In this document: piece by piece, positions 53,388-64,000 of the stretch
How positions within the stretch are numbered: the stretch's first letter is position 1
How the letters are laid out: each line of letters opens with the position of its first letter
NCBI GenBank assembly: GCA_015350385.1
Contig: WNKI01000004.1
Span: 2,331,316 to 2,395,315 of the forward strand
DNA length: 64,000 bases
Direction of reading: 5' to 3'
From: Aculops lycopersici
Taxonomy: Eukaryota; Arthropoda; Arachnida; Trombidiformes; Eriophyidae
Notes under the pieces: generated by a model
The model's database searches: none
Seen by the model: the letters and a program-made list of their open reading frames with translations, nothing else
What the model was told of the DNA's origin: nothing
Made by a program: the position numbers and the translations under genes

Positions 53388-56300
53388 ATTACCTGTGTGT
53401 GAGTGTATGTGAACTATGGGCTTTCTTCAACTTAAACTCTGCTAACACTACCGAGTAAAAGAGTAAGTGAGCGAGTAAGTGAGCAGTTGAATGAGTGAGT
53501 GAGTTTAAAAAAGTTTTGAAAGTTGGAGGAGTTGCCCCGAGACTATCAACTTGTTGATTGTGATCAAACTCTAGCCTTCATTTCTTTTTATCCCCCCTCT
53601 CGCCTCACAACTCTTTACACTCACTGACCAAAATTTGTGGCTTGTTTGTTTAGATATTTGCGCATTCACTTGATGATGGCTAACAACACCGCTAAATTCC
53701 GGGCCAACTGACCGAATGACTGAGAAGGAGTTAACGGTAAGCTTGGCGCAACTGGCAAGCTAGATAGCCAAACGCGTTGCACACAACAAGTGGCAGCACA
53801 AGATTAACTCGGCGGCTTTCATTCAAGTAGGGTGGCCTTGAATCCGAGCGCGAATTCTAATCTGAATTTGAGCGAGTATTTTGTAGTTTGTTGTGTGAGT
53901 GTGTTCTAAATGTTTGGATAGACAAGCGAATTGGGACGAGCGATTCTTGCGGAACGGAGCCGAAGGATTTGATTGCAATGGTGGCGTCCTATTAGTTGCT
54001 ACCCTCCACCTGCAGCATCAATACGAAAACTCTTTCTGGGACACGAGGTGCTATGCAAGAAGAAGAAGAAGCGAGGTGGTTGAGATGGCAAAAGCGACGG
54101 TGGTAGCAGCAGCAGCAGCAGCAAAGCGGAGGAGCACAAATCACAGTATTTTATTTGAACTAGGTGGCAAGTTGAACCCTTTGCCTGGAGAAGTTAATTT
54201 GCGCCGGCGCATCGGCTCCGCCGAATTGCTTTTGCTGCTGTCTGACGCTCACCTGCGAGAGGGCGATCGTAGCCGTCGCTCAGGCAACAGGTGGGTTGCT
54301 GCAGTTCGCTCACCCACTAGCTCGCTCGTAGCATCGGCTCAACAGGTTGCCGCAGCTAAAGCCGATAGAGCAACAAGTGGACGGCACTTGTCGCTCTGGC
54401 GGACTGCTGTCGCAGAAGATAGTTCATCATCTTAATACAACACGACTGTCCAGTTGACGGCTTTGATATCGGCACAAGCAGCGGCCAAAGCGCAAGTTTA
54501 GGCCAAGCAAAGCAGAAGAAGCAGAAGCAGAAGAAGAAGAAGAAGAAGAAGAAGAAGAAGAAAATGAAAAAAGGAAAGAAAAAGGAGGAGAAGACGAGGA
54601 AACGATGGCGAGACTTTTGCTCGCTAGCCAACCATCGATATTAAGCGAGTCCAGTTTTCGCCGAGACGCGAGAGCGAAGTGAGCTTTCTGTTATATTGAT
54701 AGAGCAAACAAAACTCCGAAAACGATCTGGTCTATCTCAAATATACATACTACATATATATGTTTCCAGTAATACATGCAGTAGTAAATGATGAGGAAAC
54801 CTTCGCTGGCGCCTAGCTGTTCGAGTGTGTGGCGATCTCGTGATAACATGAGTCGTTTCGAAGCGAATCTAATGATATTGAAACTTATGAACATAAAATT
54901 TCGCGGTATATGCACAATTGGCGCGACTCTCCGGCTTTGGTCTTGATAGCCGACTGTTACTTGTGTGTTTGTGTCTGGATATGTCGTCATTCCTCCGAGC
55001 CAACAGTTGGATGGGCATATAGATGGTAAAAGGACGATAAGAGTCACAAGGTAGGAAATACGTCAGCTTAAATCGGTCAAGACGCCACAAAGGCAGTATA
55101 GTTAGTTTAGAATTCTTCTCCATTGCATTGCATTCCATTTCTACCCTTTCGCCGAATCGACTGCTTCCTTGTTATGTTTAGCCCATTAGCGTACCGCGTT
55201 GCATCGCACCGAATCGTATCACATCGCCGAGCATTGCCGCCACCGGGGCTTCGTTGAAAAGTTCAAGATTCGAAATGATGACGTTTCGATTTTCGAGATA
55301 ACAATTTGTCCCTATCCACTGGGCAATCAGTGGTTAGCTAAATGAACACTCAACTCGAACTAACAGCTTGGCTTCCGTATTCAGCAGCGCCAGCCACCTC
55401 TGAGGGAGCAGCAGCACTAACCGCGACGGCCTCTAACCCCGATAACGGTGCCTACCCAATCACCTGTAAAAAATTTGAATCCGATTTATGGTCAATGGCT
55501 TGGTCGATAGACGTTTAGCTGCCGCAGTCGTTGGTCACAATAACACCTCTCTTTTGCCAACGAAAGATCCACCTGTCGTTGAGGGGATGCAATGAATGAA
55601 GACAAACCTGTTGCAGTGGCACACTGTATTCCTCTCTCTCTCTCTCCAGAGTTCAATAATTTAAACAGGTGTTTTTTGTGTATGTGTGTGAGTGTGTTGT
55701 ACATGGAAGCTGTTCGCTCCTTCCCTTTCTTCACCTATGATGCCGCTCACTTGAGCTCAAAGAATCCAAGGGTACAGCTGAGAATCTCGAAGCTCTATTC
55801 TTTTGATAATCTAACTGGCGATTTGGTGATGGCGCACAATGAGCAACGCAACGAGGAGGAAGCGCTCGATAGTGAGTTCCTTGTCCCATTCAATACCAAA
55901 AGGAATGGATCAATAGTTTTTGTTTCAAATTTGTTACTCAAGATGAGAGGTCAGGGTCAATGTTAACACAGGTTTATAACATTGTAATTTTTATTGTAAC
56001 ATTATCAAGACGATGAAATGTACTGTAAATGGGTAAAATAACGGAACATTTTTATTTTTGGGTGATCGAGCAGGTGAGCAAGCATCAAGTGGTTGTCCTC
56101 CTCACCATTCCATGAATGATTGATAGTCGTGTGTCGTCACCCTCCCCTCAGCTGTTGTTGATGATGGACACTGATGGCCTCATCATAAAGCTTTAGAGTG
56201 TTGGAGAGGGGAAGAGAGAATCCTAATTTCACCGAAGATAAAGATAAAAGAAGTCTTGGTTGATGCATCAGATTTGACGCCAGTAGAATGGGCGAGCAGG

Positions 56301-57247
56301 AAGTTGAATCCCTCCTCTCGGTGGGATTCAGAGAAGACTTACCGCAAAGCTTCTATCACGATCTCAGACTCGAGAGGGATAGTTTTGGTTCTTGTCTTTC
56401 TCTTCGCACAACAATCAATGCAATCACATGCGAAACTAGCTGAACAAAAGCCGCCTTGCAACAGGTGATCAAGTCGACAGCAAGTGAAGAGACTCGAGTA
56501 GATACTTGCCTCTGGGCACGCGATTTGCAACTTAATCCTTTGGTTGTCAGAGAGTCTCGCTAACAGACGACTAAAAGCAACTGCATGTTGCTCACAAATA
56601 AACTCCAGAACAAGTGTTTGTAAACAATTAGAATTTACAATCAGCTCAAAGGCGCCAACCATAAAGGGCAACCCTGACACACTAGAGGGATAAAGTAACA
56701 ATAAACGAATCGACTCACTCTCCCTGTCGACATACAACACCTGTTGATTTTGAGGATGATACCAAATGAGTGAGTAATCTTAGAGTAATCTTTGTTTGTT
56801 TATTTGTGGTGCTAGTAAACCTACTGACCGAAATTCCTCATAAAACCTAATGCGAGTCTGATGGTCTATGTTGTTAGGTGATGAATTGCTCTGAAGTGCG
56901 GTATTTGAGTTGCAAGATATTGCTGCTTTTTACCAAGTGTAGAACCGTTAGCTTTTCCGCTGACACCGTGCAGCGTCAAGGTCAGGTGTAGGGGCATCAA
57001 AATAGCAGATTAAGCCATGAGACTAAGGGGGATGTATGCTTGAGCAACCAAACACCCTATGTTTGAATGGAAACGTGCACCGAGTTTAAGTTTAAGTTTC
57101 AGGCTCAGGTATGGAAGGGTTCACTCCGAAACTCAGGAGATTGAAGTGTTTACCTGAGTTGAAAAAGTCAAAGAACTTCTAATGTGTCATTTTGGTCCTT
57201 GGATATCAACAATAGATAGATCATAATTTTTGTGTTTTTATCAAGAT
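53388..57247. other. Intergenic, no supported gene
   Basis: 3.9 kb between two minus-strand genes. It contains the promoter side of the 51.2-53.4 kb gene, a GAA repeat, and a CT run near 55632. Open frames at 53899-54435 (plus), 55592-55966 (plus) and 56339-56740 (minus) show no family motif. The second is the least repetitive and could hide an exon, but I cannot support it. Confidence 0.5.
54511..54562. repeat. (GAA)n microsatellite
   Basis: About 14 AGA/GAA units with GCA interruptions at the start. It is a purine-only strand, prone to triplex formation. Confidence 0.9.
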
Positions 57248-58005
57248 CAGAGTACAGCACCATTTATCTCGATATCTTTACTCGTTCCGAAGTTATACCT
57301 TAAAACGTGTTCTTGGGTCCCCTCCAATCACGAGAATATCCACACCTTCCCGACACAGGTTACGGCGTATTTTCTTTTCCAGTCTCGACCCGTGCAAAAC
57401 CTGCAAAAGCGGTCTCTTCTGCGCAACCGGCAAGCGGCGGATCTTTCCTCCACCACCACGACCACCTAGCGACCTGGATCGAGATAGAGCGTGTTCTGGG
57501 TCGACAACAGCAAATTGTCCGCTCAGAATCGACTCGCCAGGTTACCCTCAACACCGCAAAAAAAACCGTTTCTAAATGACACTTGTGGTGCAGAAGTTAT
57601 GCAAGATACACTAAAAATAAACACCGCAAACGTCTCAGAAGCTGGATTCTGAGCTTCCGGTTGCGTCGGCATCATGTTACCGCTCATAGTTTTCGAGATA
57701 CAAATGTTTCCAAGAAAATCAGATTGCCAAAATGCGAGTCGAGGGCAAACCAAACTAGTTGGCGAGCGAAATCGCATCGCTTGTAGCTCAAGATGCAATT
57801 TCGATAGACAAGGAAAAAACTCCATGTCCAGTTTGTCGGAAACGGGAGGGTCAAAGCGAGGGTGCCGAAGTGTGAGCATATCCGGTTGAGGTAGGCGCAG
57901 TAGGATGTCATCTGAAATTGCGGGATAACGAAGGGGTTAAATTTGATGCTGGCCGGCGGGAAAATGAGGTCCGATATCAATTGTGGCTACTATTTGTTAA
58001 CTTGT
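57248..58005. repeat. 758-bp dispersed repeat, copy 1
   Basis: Direct copy of 62651-63407; about 17 differences counted by eye, so about 98% identical. Starts CAGAGTACAGCACC and ends TTAACTTGT in both. No terminal inverted repeats, poly-A tail or target-site duplication were found, and the open frames inside match nothing known to me, so I cannot assign a class. It lies just beyond the 3' end of the Dscam-like gene. Confidence 0.9.
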
Positions 58006-58041
58006 GAAATTTTTTCTACTAAATTATGCTATCAACAAGAC

Positions 58042-58047
58042 TTTATT
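58042..58047 (-). terminator. Polyadenylation signal of Dscam-like gene
   Basis: AATAAA on the minus strand, about 40 nt after the stop codon at 58086-58088. This would give a short 3' UTR ending before the dispersed repeat. Confidence 0.6.
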
Positions 58048-58085
58048 TCATTCTCAAATATATCACATGTTAATTTAATGATTCT

Positions 58086-61000
58086 CTAGTTAGGTCTTAA
58101 CTGCTGGTAATTGCTGATAAGTTGTTGCTGATTCAATTGAATTTGCCCCTGGTTGCTCATTTGGCCCATTCTATTTGTATAGCTATCCTGAACATCACCA
58201 GCCACCTGTGGAATCGGTGACTCTAGGTTGGCACAACATTGCATTAGTTGCTGGTGTTGCTGCTGCTCATTGACCGCCTGGCTATTCAGGTAGCTGGTGT
58301 CTTGTTGTTGCTGTTGCTGTTGTAAATTCTGATTTTGGTTCTGGCTCTCTGTTGGACACTGGTAGATGCTGTAGTCGCAAAGACGCGGTCCCATTGGCGG
58401 CCTCGGACATCCTCTTTTGACGGTGGCATAGACTTGGTGGTGAAGTTGTTGCTCGAGCAACTGGGCCATTTGAGCAGCGGCCTCAGCCGACTCGCCGCTC
58501 CCGTTGCCCGACTGTTGTCCTGCTTGAACGGCGGCAACTGCCGCGGCGGCCGCCGCATTGGCCTGCAGATTGGCCAGGTAAGTTTCGGCGGCAGCAACCT
58601 GTTGTTGTTGCATCATGTTTGCGGCCATTAGATTGTCAATGATCTGCTCGTGGTTAGCAGAGTCTCTTAATGATTGTTGTTGTTGTTGTTGTTGGATCAT
58701 CTGTTGCAATATTTGCTGCTGACAATTTGTGGGCAATGTTGACGATTTGTTGAGTTGACTCATCTGCTGCTGTTGATGTTGTGGTTGCTGCTGTTGCTTG
58801 CCTAAAATGGAGTGCAATTGAGGAGCCATGTAAAACGTTTGGCCATGATCGTTTGTTCTCGCGTGATTCTGTTGGATATCCGCTTGTTTCCGCTGCTGCT
58901 GGCTATTTTCTATGGCCATGTCCAGAGCACTAGCGCCGAGGCACATTTCCGCCTCGCTGCCACTGATAACGCCGGCCAAGTCGGTGTTTTGTGGACTCGT
59001 TGGCCTGAAAGTGGCGCCTTGGTTGTTTGCCAGGTAAGCGTAGTGGCCGCCATTTGATGGCTCGAGCTGTTGTTGCTGAAGGTGCTGGCCATAGATGTCG
59101 TTGTTGGGTGGAAGTGACATGGCATTGGATGGTGCTCCATCTAGTGATGGCTCATTGAATTGATTCCTATGGTTCCGATTCAGCGTCGCGGCCCCATTGG
59201 CTGTGGCCGTCGCATAGCGACTTGCGCTCGATGGGTGCTCGAGAGTCGCTGAAGTCAACTTATAACAACCAGCACCGCCACCTGTTACGTGATTATGGTG
59301 GGTGTCGCTGGCCGAGGTGGAGTAGTAGTTACTCGAGGATTGATTCGACCGCGAGGCTGACGAGAGCGAGAGCGAGCAAGTCGACGAGGCAACATGTCGC
59401 CTTCTAACTATGAGAAAGCAAACAGTGGACATGATGAGCGAAGTGAACAGCAAAAAGAGCATCCAGGGAAGGATGACACTTGAACCGGCAAAGAGCTCAC
59501 TCAAACTTGCATCAGCCAGTGAGAAGTCGCCCCCGTTCACTCCCCAAGGAGCATCGTCGAAATCACGGCCGCCGTTTGTGTTAAACGTGTAGAGAGCCTC
59601 GGTGCTCCCCGCTTCGTTGGTGGCTAGAATCTTGAGGTCATAATTGAGAGATAGTGAGAGATCGTCAAGGACAATGGTGTTGTTCAACTGATTAGCTCCT
59701 CCACTGGCGAGTGGTTGTTTTTGACTTGCAGTTCCGCCGTTGGTCGTCTGTTGCGTCATCACCGACGACGAGTAAGTCGATCGTTGGGCCAATAGATTTG
59801 AAGTGGTGGTGGCGGTTGTGGCTGCTGTTGAGTTGCTTCCCTCGAAGCTCGAGTCGTGCCTTCTATTGCTAGAGATTTTACTGGACGAGCCGTCGGCTTT
59901 TTCAGGACCCGTTAGCTGGTAGTTGGTCAATGGGGTCCATTTCTTTGCTCGACTTGGCTTGAATAGAATGTCAAAGGATCGCATGGGACAGGCGCCATTG
60001 TGCCAAGCGGCCAAATTTATAATAACCGAGCTTGAGTTTAGCGACAACAGTGAGCTCTTGTCGGGTGCCACTGGGGTGCTGCCCTCGGTTTTCACAGTTA
60101 GCGGCTCGCTTGGTGCCGAGGGGCCAACGGAATTCAATGCCGAGATGGTGAAGGAGTAGCGCGTGCCGCAGGTGAGATTGTCCACAATTTGCGACAAGTG
60201 GTCGCTGGGCAGTCTCATCTCGACAACAGGTGGTCGTTGCATTGCATCTTGATTCTCTTGAGCATTAACTCCCTGCTGAGTTGGCGTTAAAATCTGCTTT
60301 CTCGTTAAGATGAACCCCAAGATTGGCTCTTTGGCTTGCGCTTCCTCCGCTTGGCGCTCGATTTCGTCCAAGTTGTTGCTATTATTATTATTATTGTTGT
60401 TGCTGCTGTTGACTTTGCCAGGATCGTTTCTGCTCGCCGAAGTTAATCCATTGGCATTCTCCGACGACAACTCAATCAACTCCAAAGCCTCAGTTGTAAA
60501 TTGGCGAGTCTTCATTCCGTTTGCTTGAGTGTGACGTAACCTAACTAGAGGCTGCGAGTCGAGTTGTTGTTGCTGCTGTTGCTGCCGTCCATCACTGCTA
60601 GAGTCTGTCCCTGATGAAAGAGTGCCTTTTGTGGGCTCCAAACGCCAAGCCAGATGAATGGAGTGAGCAGTTCGGGCGACCATCCGCAAACTCGGCGGCT
60701 CGGGTACGTCGATGCGCCAGGTTTCTGCCACAATTTGCTCACTCTGCGGTCCTGCGCCGCGACTATTGAATGCCTGCACGGTAATGAGGTACTTGTGTCC
60801 GCGACGAAGTCCCGTTAGTTGGCACTCGAGTTCATTATTGCTCGCCGTGGAGGCCGACAGGTTGCCGTTGATTAGTTTATCTTGGCTCGCTGCTACACTC
60901 GATGATGCCATAAGCTGGTTGGTGTTTTGGTTGAGCTCAACTGTCTTATAGATGAAGGTATCGGTAGCGAGAGCGCCATTGGCTGACTGCAAATAGTTTG

Positions 61001-61948
61001 CGCTCTGGCCACCGGGTGGTGTACCGTCCGGCGCCCCCGCTACTGCTGCTGATGCCGCCACGTTCCCTGCACCCGCGCCCAAAGTTTGACCAGACTCGGG
61101 TCGGTGCAACTTGTAGCCAACGTAGAAACCGGAAATGGAGCCAAAATGTGCCCGTCTCTCAGGTGCGCGCCAGCGAACCCTAATGGATTTGGAGGAACTC
61201 GCTTGAGCTTTGACCAGAAGCGGCGGTGCACTTGGTGCCTCGTCGTCGGTGCGAAATTTGATCGGTTCACTGGGCAACTTTGAGGCGCCAAGCGAGTTGA
61301 CGGCAACCATGAAAAATTGGTACTCAGTTAGTGGAGTCAATCCCTGTAGCTGGATACTGGACTCATTTCCGGCTACCGTGAGGTTTGTGTACATTAAACC
61401 TTCCGGCCAGCCACCTGTTGTAAAATGCAAGCCTTGTTGTTGCTGATGGTGGTGGTTAATCTTATTTCCAGTGGATTGCATCACTGTCTGGTCGTTTCCA
61501 GCGCTACCAATTGGCATCATGGTTTGAGCGTATGATACGATAAACTTGGTGATGGGCGAGTTTCCAGTGTGACCCTGGAGCCAACTTATCTTCACAGATC
61601 TGGCCTCGTACTCGTGTATCCTAATATCAAGCGGCGGATCGGGGACACTCTGTACAAGGAGCTGGATGTTTGTATCATCGGAACCAAATTGGTTTTGGGT
61701 TATACAGGTGAAGAGAGCCGAGTCGCTGCGATCCGTCTCACTGATGGTCAGCTCGCTAATGCACCCATCGGCCAACTGAGTCTTGCTAATTGTATAACGA
61801 GGCTCGTGGTCGGCCGCATAGAGCGGCATCTTGTCCTTGAGCCAGTTGATGTCGATGGGTAGGTCGCCGATGGATTCGCACTTGAGCTTGGCGGCGTGCG
61901 ATCGGCGTACCAACTCGGTGCGAATCTTTGACTTGAAGTGGGCGGCGA
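58086..61948 (-). CDS. Dscam-like adhesion molecule, last exon (Ig, four FNIII, TM, tail)
   Basis: Homophilic cell-adhesion or recognition receptor of the Dscam group. From the acceptor (AACAG, AG at plus 61949-61950) the exon codes for an Ig domain (AAHFKSKI...LKCESIGDLPIDINW...LFTCITQNQFG), then four fibronectin III domains starting at VPDPPLDIRI, DEAPSAPPLLV, VPEPPSLRMV and STPVAPDKSSL. The last resembles the membrane-proximal FNIII of Dscam (AAWHNGACPMRSFDILFK and NEAGSTEALYTF). A TM helix (plus 59398-59487) and a poly-Q-rich tail of about 435 residues follow. FNIII 1 to 3 carry Ser/Gln/Asn loops, making the third about 200 residues instead of 95. Full Dscam has FNIII 1-4, Ig10, FNIII 5-6; here Ig10 and two FNIII are missing, as in short chelicerate Dscams, though those usually have three FNIII. 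Earlier exons lie right of the window. Confidence 0.87.
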
Positions 61949-62078
61949 CTGTTTTGGAAGTATTTTATATGTTGCGATAGATATTGCGTCGTGATATTTA
62001 GAAATCGGCCAACTCAAGGTTAGTTTATGTACAATATACATAATATGACACACATAGAATAACACCACAGCTACTTAC
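61949..62078 (-). other. Dscam-like intron
   Basis: 130 bp, donor GTAAGT, acceptor CCAAAACAG. Nothing else in it. Confidence 0.85.
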
Positions 62079-62261
62079 CGTGAACTGTCAACTTGATCAC
62101 TCGCGAGAGACCGGGACCCACGCCATTGTTAGCCTGGCACAGGTAGTATCCGGCATCAGTCCGCTGGGTGTTGTAGATTATCAACGAGCCATTCTCAAAG
62201 ACTCGCATGTAAAGCGACGAGGTTATTGGTTTGAACTCGCTGGGTGGCTCGCGGAACAAGT
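62079..62261 (-). CDS. Dscam-like gene, penultimate exon (half Ig domain)
   Basis: 183 bp. The acceptor CACCAG (AG at plus 62262-62263) precedes a frame coding LFREPPSEFKPI, then NGSLIIYNTQRTDAGYYLC and ANNGVGPGLSRVIKLTVH, the C-terminal half of a Dscam Ig domain (YLCQANNG, then the GLS...LTVH boundary). The donor splits a Val codon (G plus TC) into the last exon, in frame. The first half of this Ig must come from an exon beyond the window. Confidence 0.85.
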
Positions 62262-62650
62262 CTGGTGGTTTTTAGTGATGTTTTGGTTTGAGAATATGAG
62301 AGGTTAGTATGGTATTTGGTATTCAGTAGAGAGAATGTATGCGAGTGTATGAATATGAATGGCCTCATGTGGTTGTTCGATGATAGTTTTAATGTTGTTC
62401 GCGCGGATATCTAGGATGCAACAAATTAGACCGAGTGGATTTTATATCTCTCAGTGTATTTACACTTAGAGGGTTGCTTTGAACGGTTAAGTTTTATGCT
62501 TTTGTAAGCCAAAAGGATTTGGTACCACGAAAACCCTTCCCTCATCCAAGACTTTATGGTTTATATGCTTGTGACCAGGAGTTTTAATGCAATTATTGTG
62601 TGCATCCATATCAGAATGCTTATTTTATAATTGCACCTGGAATCCAAGAA

Positions 62651-63407
62651 CAGAGTACAGCACCATTTATCTCGATATCTTTACTCGTTCCAAAGTTATA
62701 CCTTAAAACGTGTTCTTGGGTCCCCTCCAATCACAAGAATATCCACACCTTCCTGACACAGGTTACGGCGTATTTTCTTTTCCAGTCTCGACCTGTGCAA
62801 AACCTGCAAAAGCGGTCTCTTCTGCGCAACCGGCAAGCGGCGGATCTTTCCTCCACCACCACGACCACCTAGCGACCTGGATCGAGATAGAGCGTGTTCT
62901 GGGTCGACAACAGCAAATTGTCCGCTCAGAATCGACTCGCCAGGTTACCCTCAACACCGCAAAAAAACCGTTTCTAAATGACACTTGTGGTGCAGAAGTT
63001 ATGCAAGATACACTAAAAATAAACACCGCAAACGTCTCAGAAGCTGGATTCTGAGCTTCCGGTTGCGTCGGCATCATGTTACCGCTCATAGTTTTCGAGA
63101 TACAAATGTTTCCAAGAAAATCAGATTGCCAAAATGCGAGTCGAGGGCAAACCAAACTAGTTGGCGAGCGAAATCGCATCGCTTGTAGCTCATGATGCAA
63201 CTTCGATAGACAAGGAAAAAACTTCGTGTCCAGTTTGTCGGAAATGGGAGGGTCAAAGCGAGGGAGCCGAAGTGTGAGCATATCCGGTTAAGGTAGGCGC
63301 AGTGGGATGTCATCTGAAATTGCGGGATAGCGAAGGGGTTGAATTTGATGCTGGCCGGCGTGAAAATGAGGTCCGATATCAATTGTGGCTACTATTTGTT
63401 AACTTGT
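62651..63407. repeat. 757-bp dispersed repeat, copy 2
   Basis: Same orientation as copy 1, about 98% identical, one base shorter because of a poly-A length change near 62966. Located in an intron of the Dscam-like gene, 5.4 kb from copy 1. Confidence 0.9.
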
Positions 63408-63553
63408 AGAAATTTTCCCTCCAAATTTGGGCCAAAAATCTACGAAGTCATGAAACATCGATTGAGCTATTCTAAGTTCGGTTCACCTTTTCGATTGATC
63501 TGCCACAGGTGCATTCAATGATTGAGGTTGTCTCTGATCAATACCTCTCTGTC

Positions 63554-63576
63554 ATGGTAGAACTGAGTTCTACCAT
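63554..63576. repeat. 11-bp near-perfect palindrome
   Basis: ATGGTAGAACT, a single G, then its exact reverse complement AGTTCTACCAT. Located in the Dscam-like intron. Confidence 0.85.
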
Positions 63577-63978
63577 CAAATACGTTTTCATACCAGACCA
63601 AGGATCGAGAATCACACAATTTGGCGATTTTCAATCTCTCATGGGGCACTTTACCGAGGCCCAGATATCGAATGACATTCTGCTCGAGAATCTCATTCAA
63701 ATACGGCCCCACAAAACACTTATATCATATTGATGCTAACAAAAGGACATGCCAGTAAATCCAAGTAGAGTTACTGTATTCTCCTCTCTCAACCAAAAGT
63801 TACGACGTCCAATGTCGAGATTACGACATCCGATACGCCAAGTTATCGCGGCAAAAGTGCATTAGTTCTGAAGACAACAAAACAAACTTAAGCAATGCAA
63901 AATATACAAGAAAAATGAGCACTCATACATATAAAATATCATAGTGGTCATCCGTATAAAGAGGCTGGTTTCTTTTTA

Positions 63979-64000
63979 GCATCTCTCTCTCTCTCTCTCT
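63979..64000. repeat. (CT)n microsatellite at window edge
   Basis: About nine or more CT units, cut by the end of the window. Confidence 0.85.

Larger units (their letters stand above)
62262..64000 (-). other. Dscam-like upstream intron (continues past window)
   Basis: Contains dispersed repeat copy 2 (62651-63407), an 11-bp hairpin (63554-63576) and a CT repeat at the right edge. Small open frames on both strands at 63509-63733 match no known family. Confidence 0.6.

Noticed and set aside
53899..54435. 178-residue plus frame
   Set aside because: Rich in repeat-derived Ala and Arg, no homology pattern, no initiation context of note.
55592..55966. 124-residue plus frame
   Set aside because: Non-repetitive but without any recognisable motif or splice context; kept only as a remote exon candidate.
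57523..57980. Minus-strand frames in the dispersed repeat (also in copy 2) as a conserved protein
   Set aside because: The frame is altered by a one-base change in the A run between the copies and no domain is recognisable; shared sequence reflects duplication, not selection.

Overview
This is eukaryotic, protostome and almost certainly arthropod DNA. The genes include a two-box HMGB protein, a kekkon-type LRR/Ig receptor, a Yorkie-like coactivator, a Dscam-type adhesion molecule, Rad1, poly(A) polymerase and peptidyl-tRNA hydrolase 2. Many coding regions sit on one or few exons, and the proteins are full of poly-Q, poly-N, poly-S and poly-G tracts. The Dscam-like gene has a shortened ectodomain (Ig, then four FNIII, then TM), which recalls chelicerate short Dscams. 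A chelicerate, perhaps a mite, is my best guess; this is inference only.

Layout. (1) 0.5-4.8 kb, plus: a Ror-like kringle/TM/pseudokinase receptor, 5' end unresolved. (2) 4.8-7.5 kb: GC-rich and simple-repeat DNA upstream of the HMGB gene (7.5-8.1 kb, plus). (3) 8.4-38.9 kb, minus: one kekkon-like gene of four coding exons. I joined them by splice sites, reading phase and LRR periodicity; they give one frame of 1,719 codons plus stop. (4) Its 19.3-kb intron 2 holds a complete, apparently very recent Ty3/gypsy-type LTR retrotransposon (20515-27888). The LTRs are 297 bp and identical by eye, the target-site duplication is 5 bp, the gag-pol frame is intact, and a third ORF contains a ubiquitin-like segment. 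(5) 39.3-40.4 kb, minus: Rad1. (6) 40.9-43.3 kb, minus: a Ser/Gly/Ala/Tyr-rich silk- or glue-like secreted protein. (7) 43.3-46.1 kb: non-coding, with a GA/ACGT microsatellite broken by an assembly gap. (8) 46.1-53.4 kb, a compact block: Yorkie-like (plus), C6orf136-like mitochondrial protein (minus), poly(A) polymerase (plus, two exons), PTH2 (plus, overlapping the poly(A) polymerase stop), and an orphan secreted or membrane protein (minus). (9) 53.4-58 kb: no supported gene, ending in a 758-bp dispersed repeat. (10) 58.1-62.3 kb, minus: the 3' part of the Dscam-like gene, with a second copy of the repeat in its next upstream intron; the gene runs off the right edge.

Functional themes are cell-surface recognition and signalling (Ror-like, kekkon-like, Dscam-like, Yorkie-like) beside housekeeping genes (Rad1, poly(A) polymerase, PTH2, C6orf136-like, HMGB). 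The most unusual points are the Yorkie-like protein with no visible WW domain, the ubiquitin-like ORF3 of the young retrotransposon, the Ror-like receptor whose kinase lacks its key catalytic residues, the poly(A) polymerase/PTH2 reading-frame overlap, and the silk-like gene. All identifications rest on reading motifs by eye; no database search was run.
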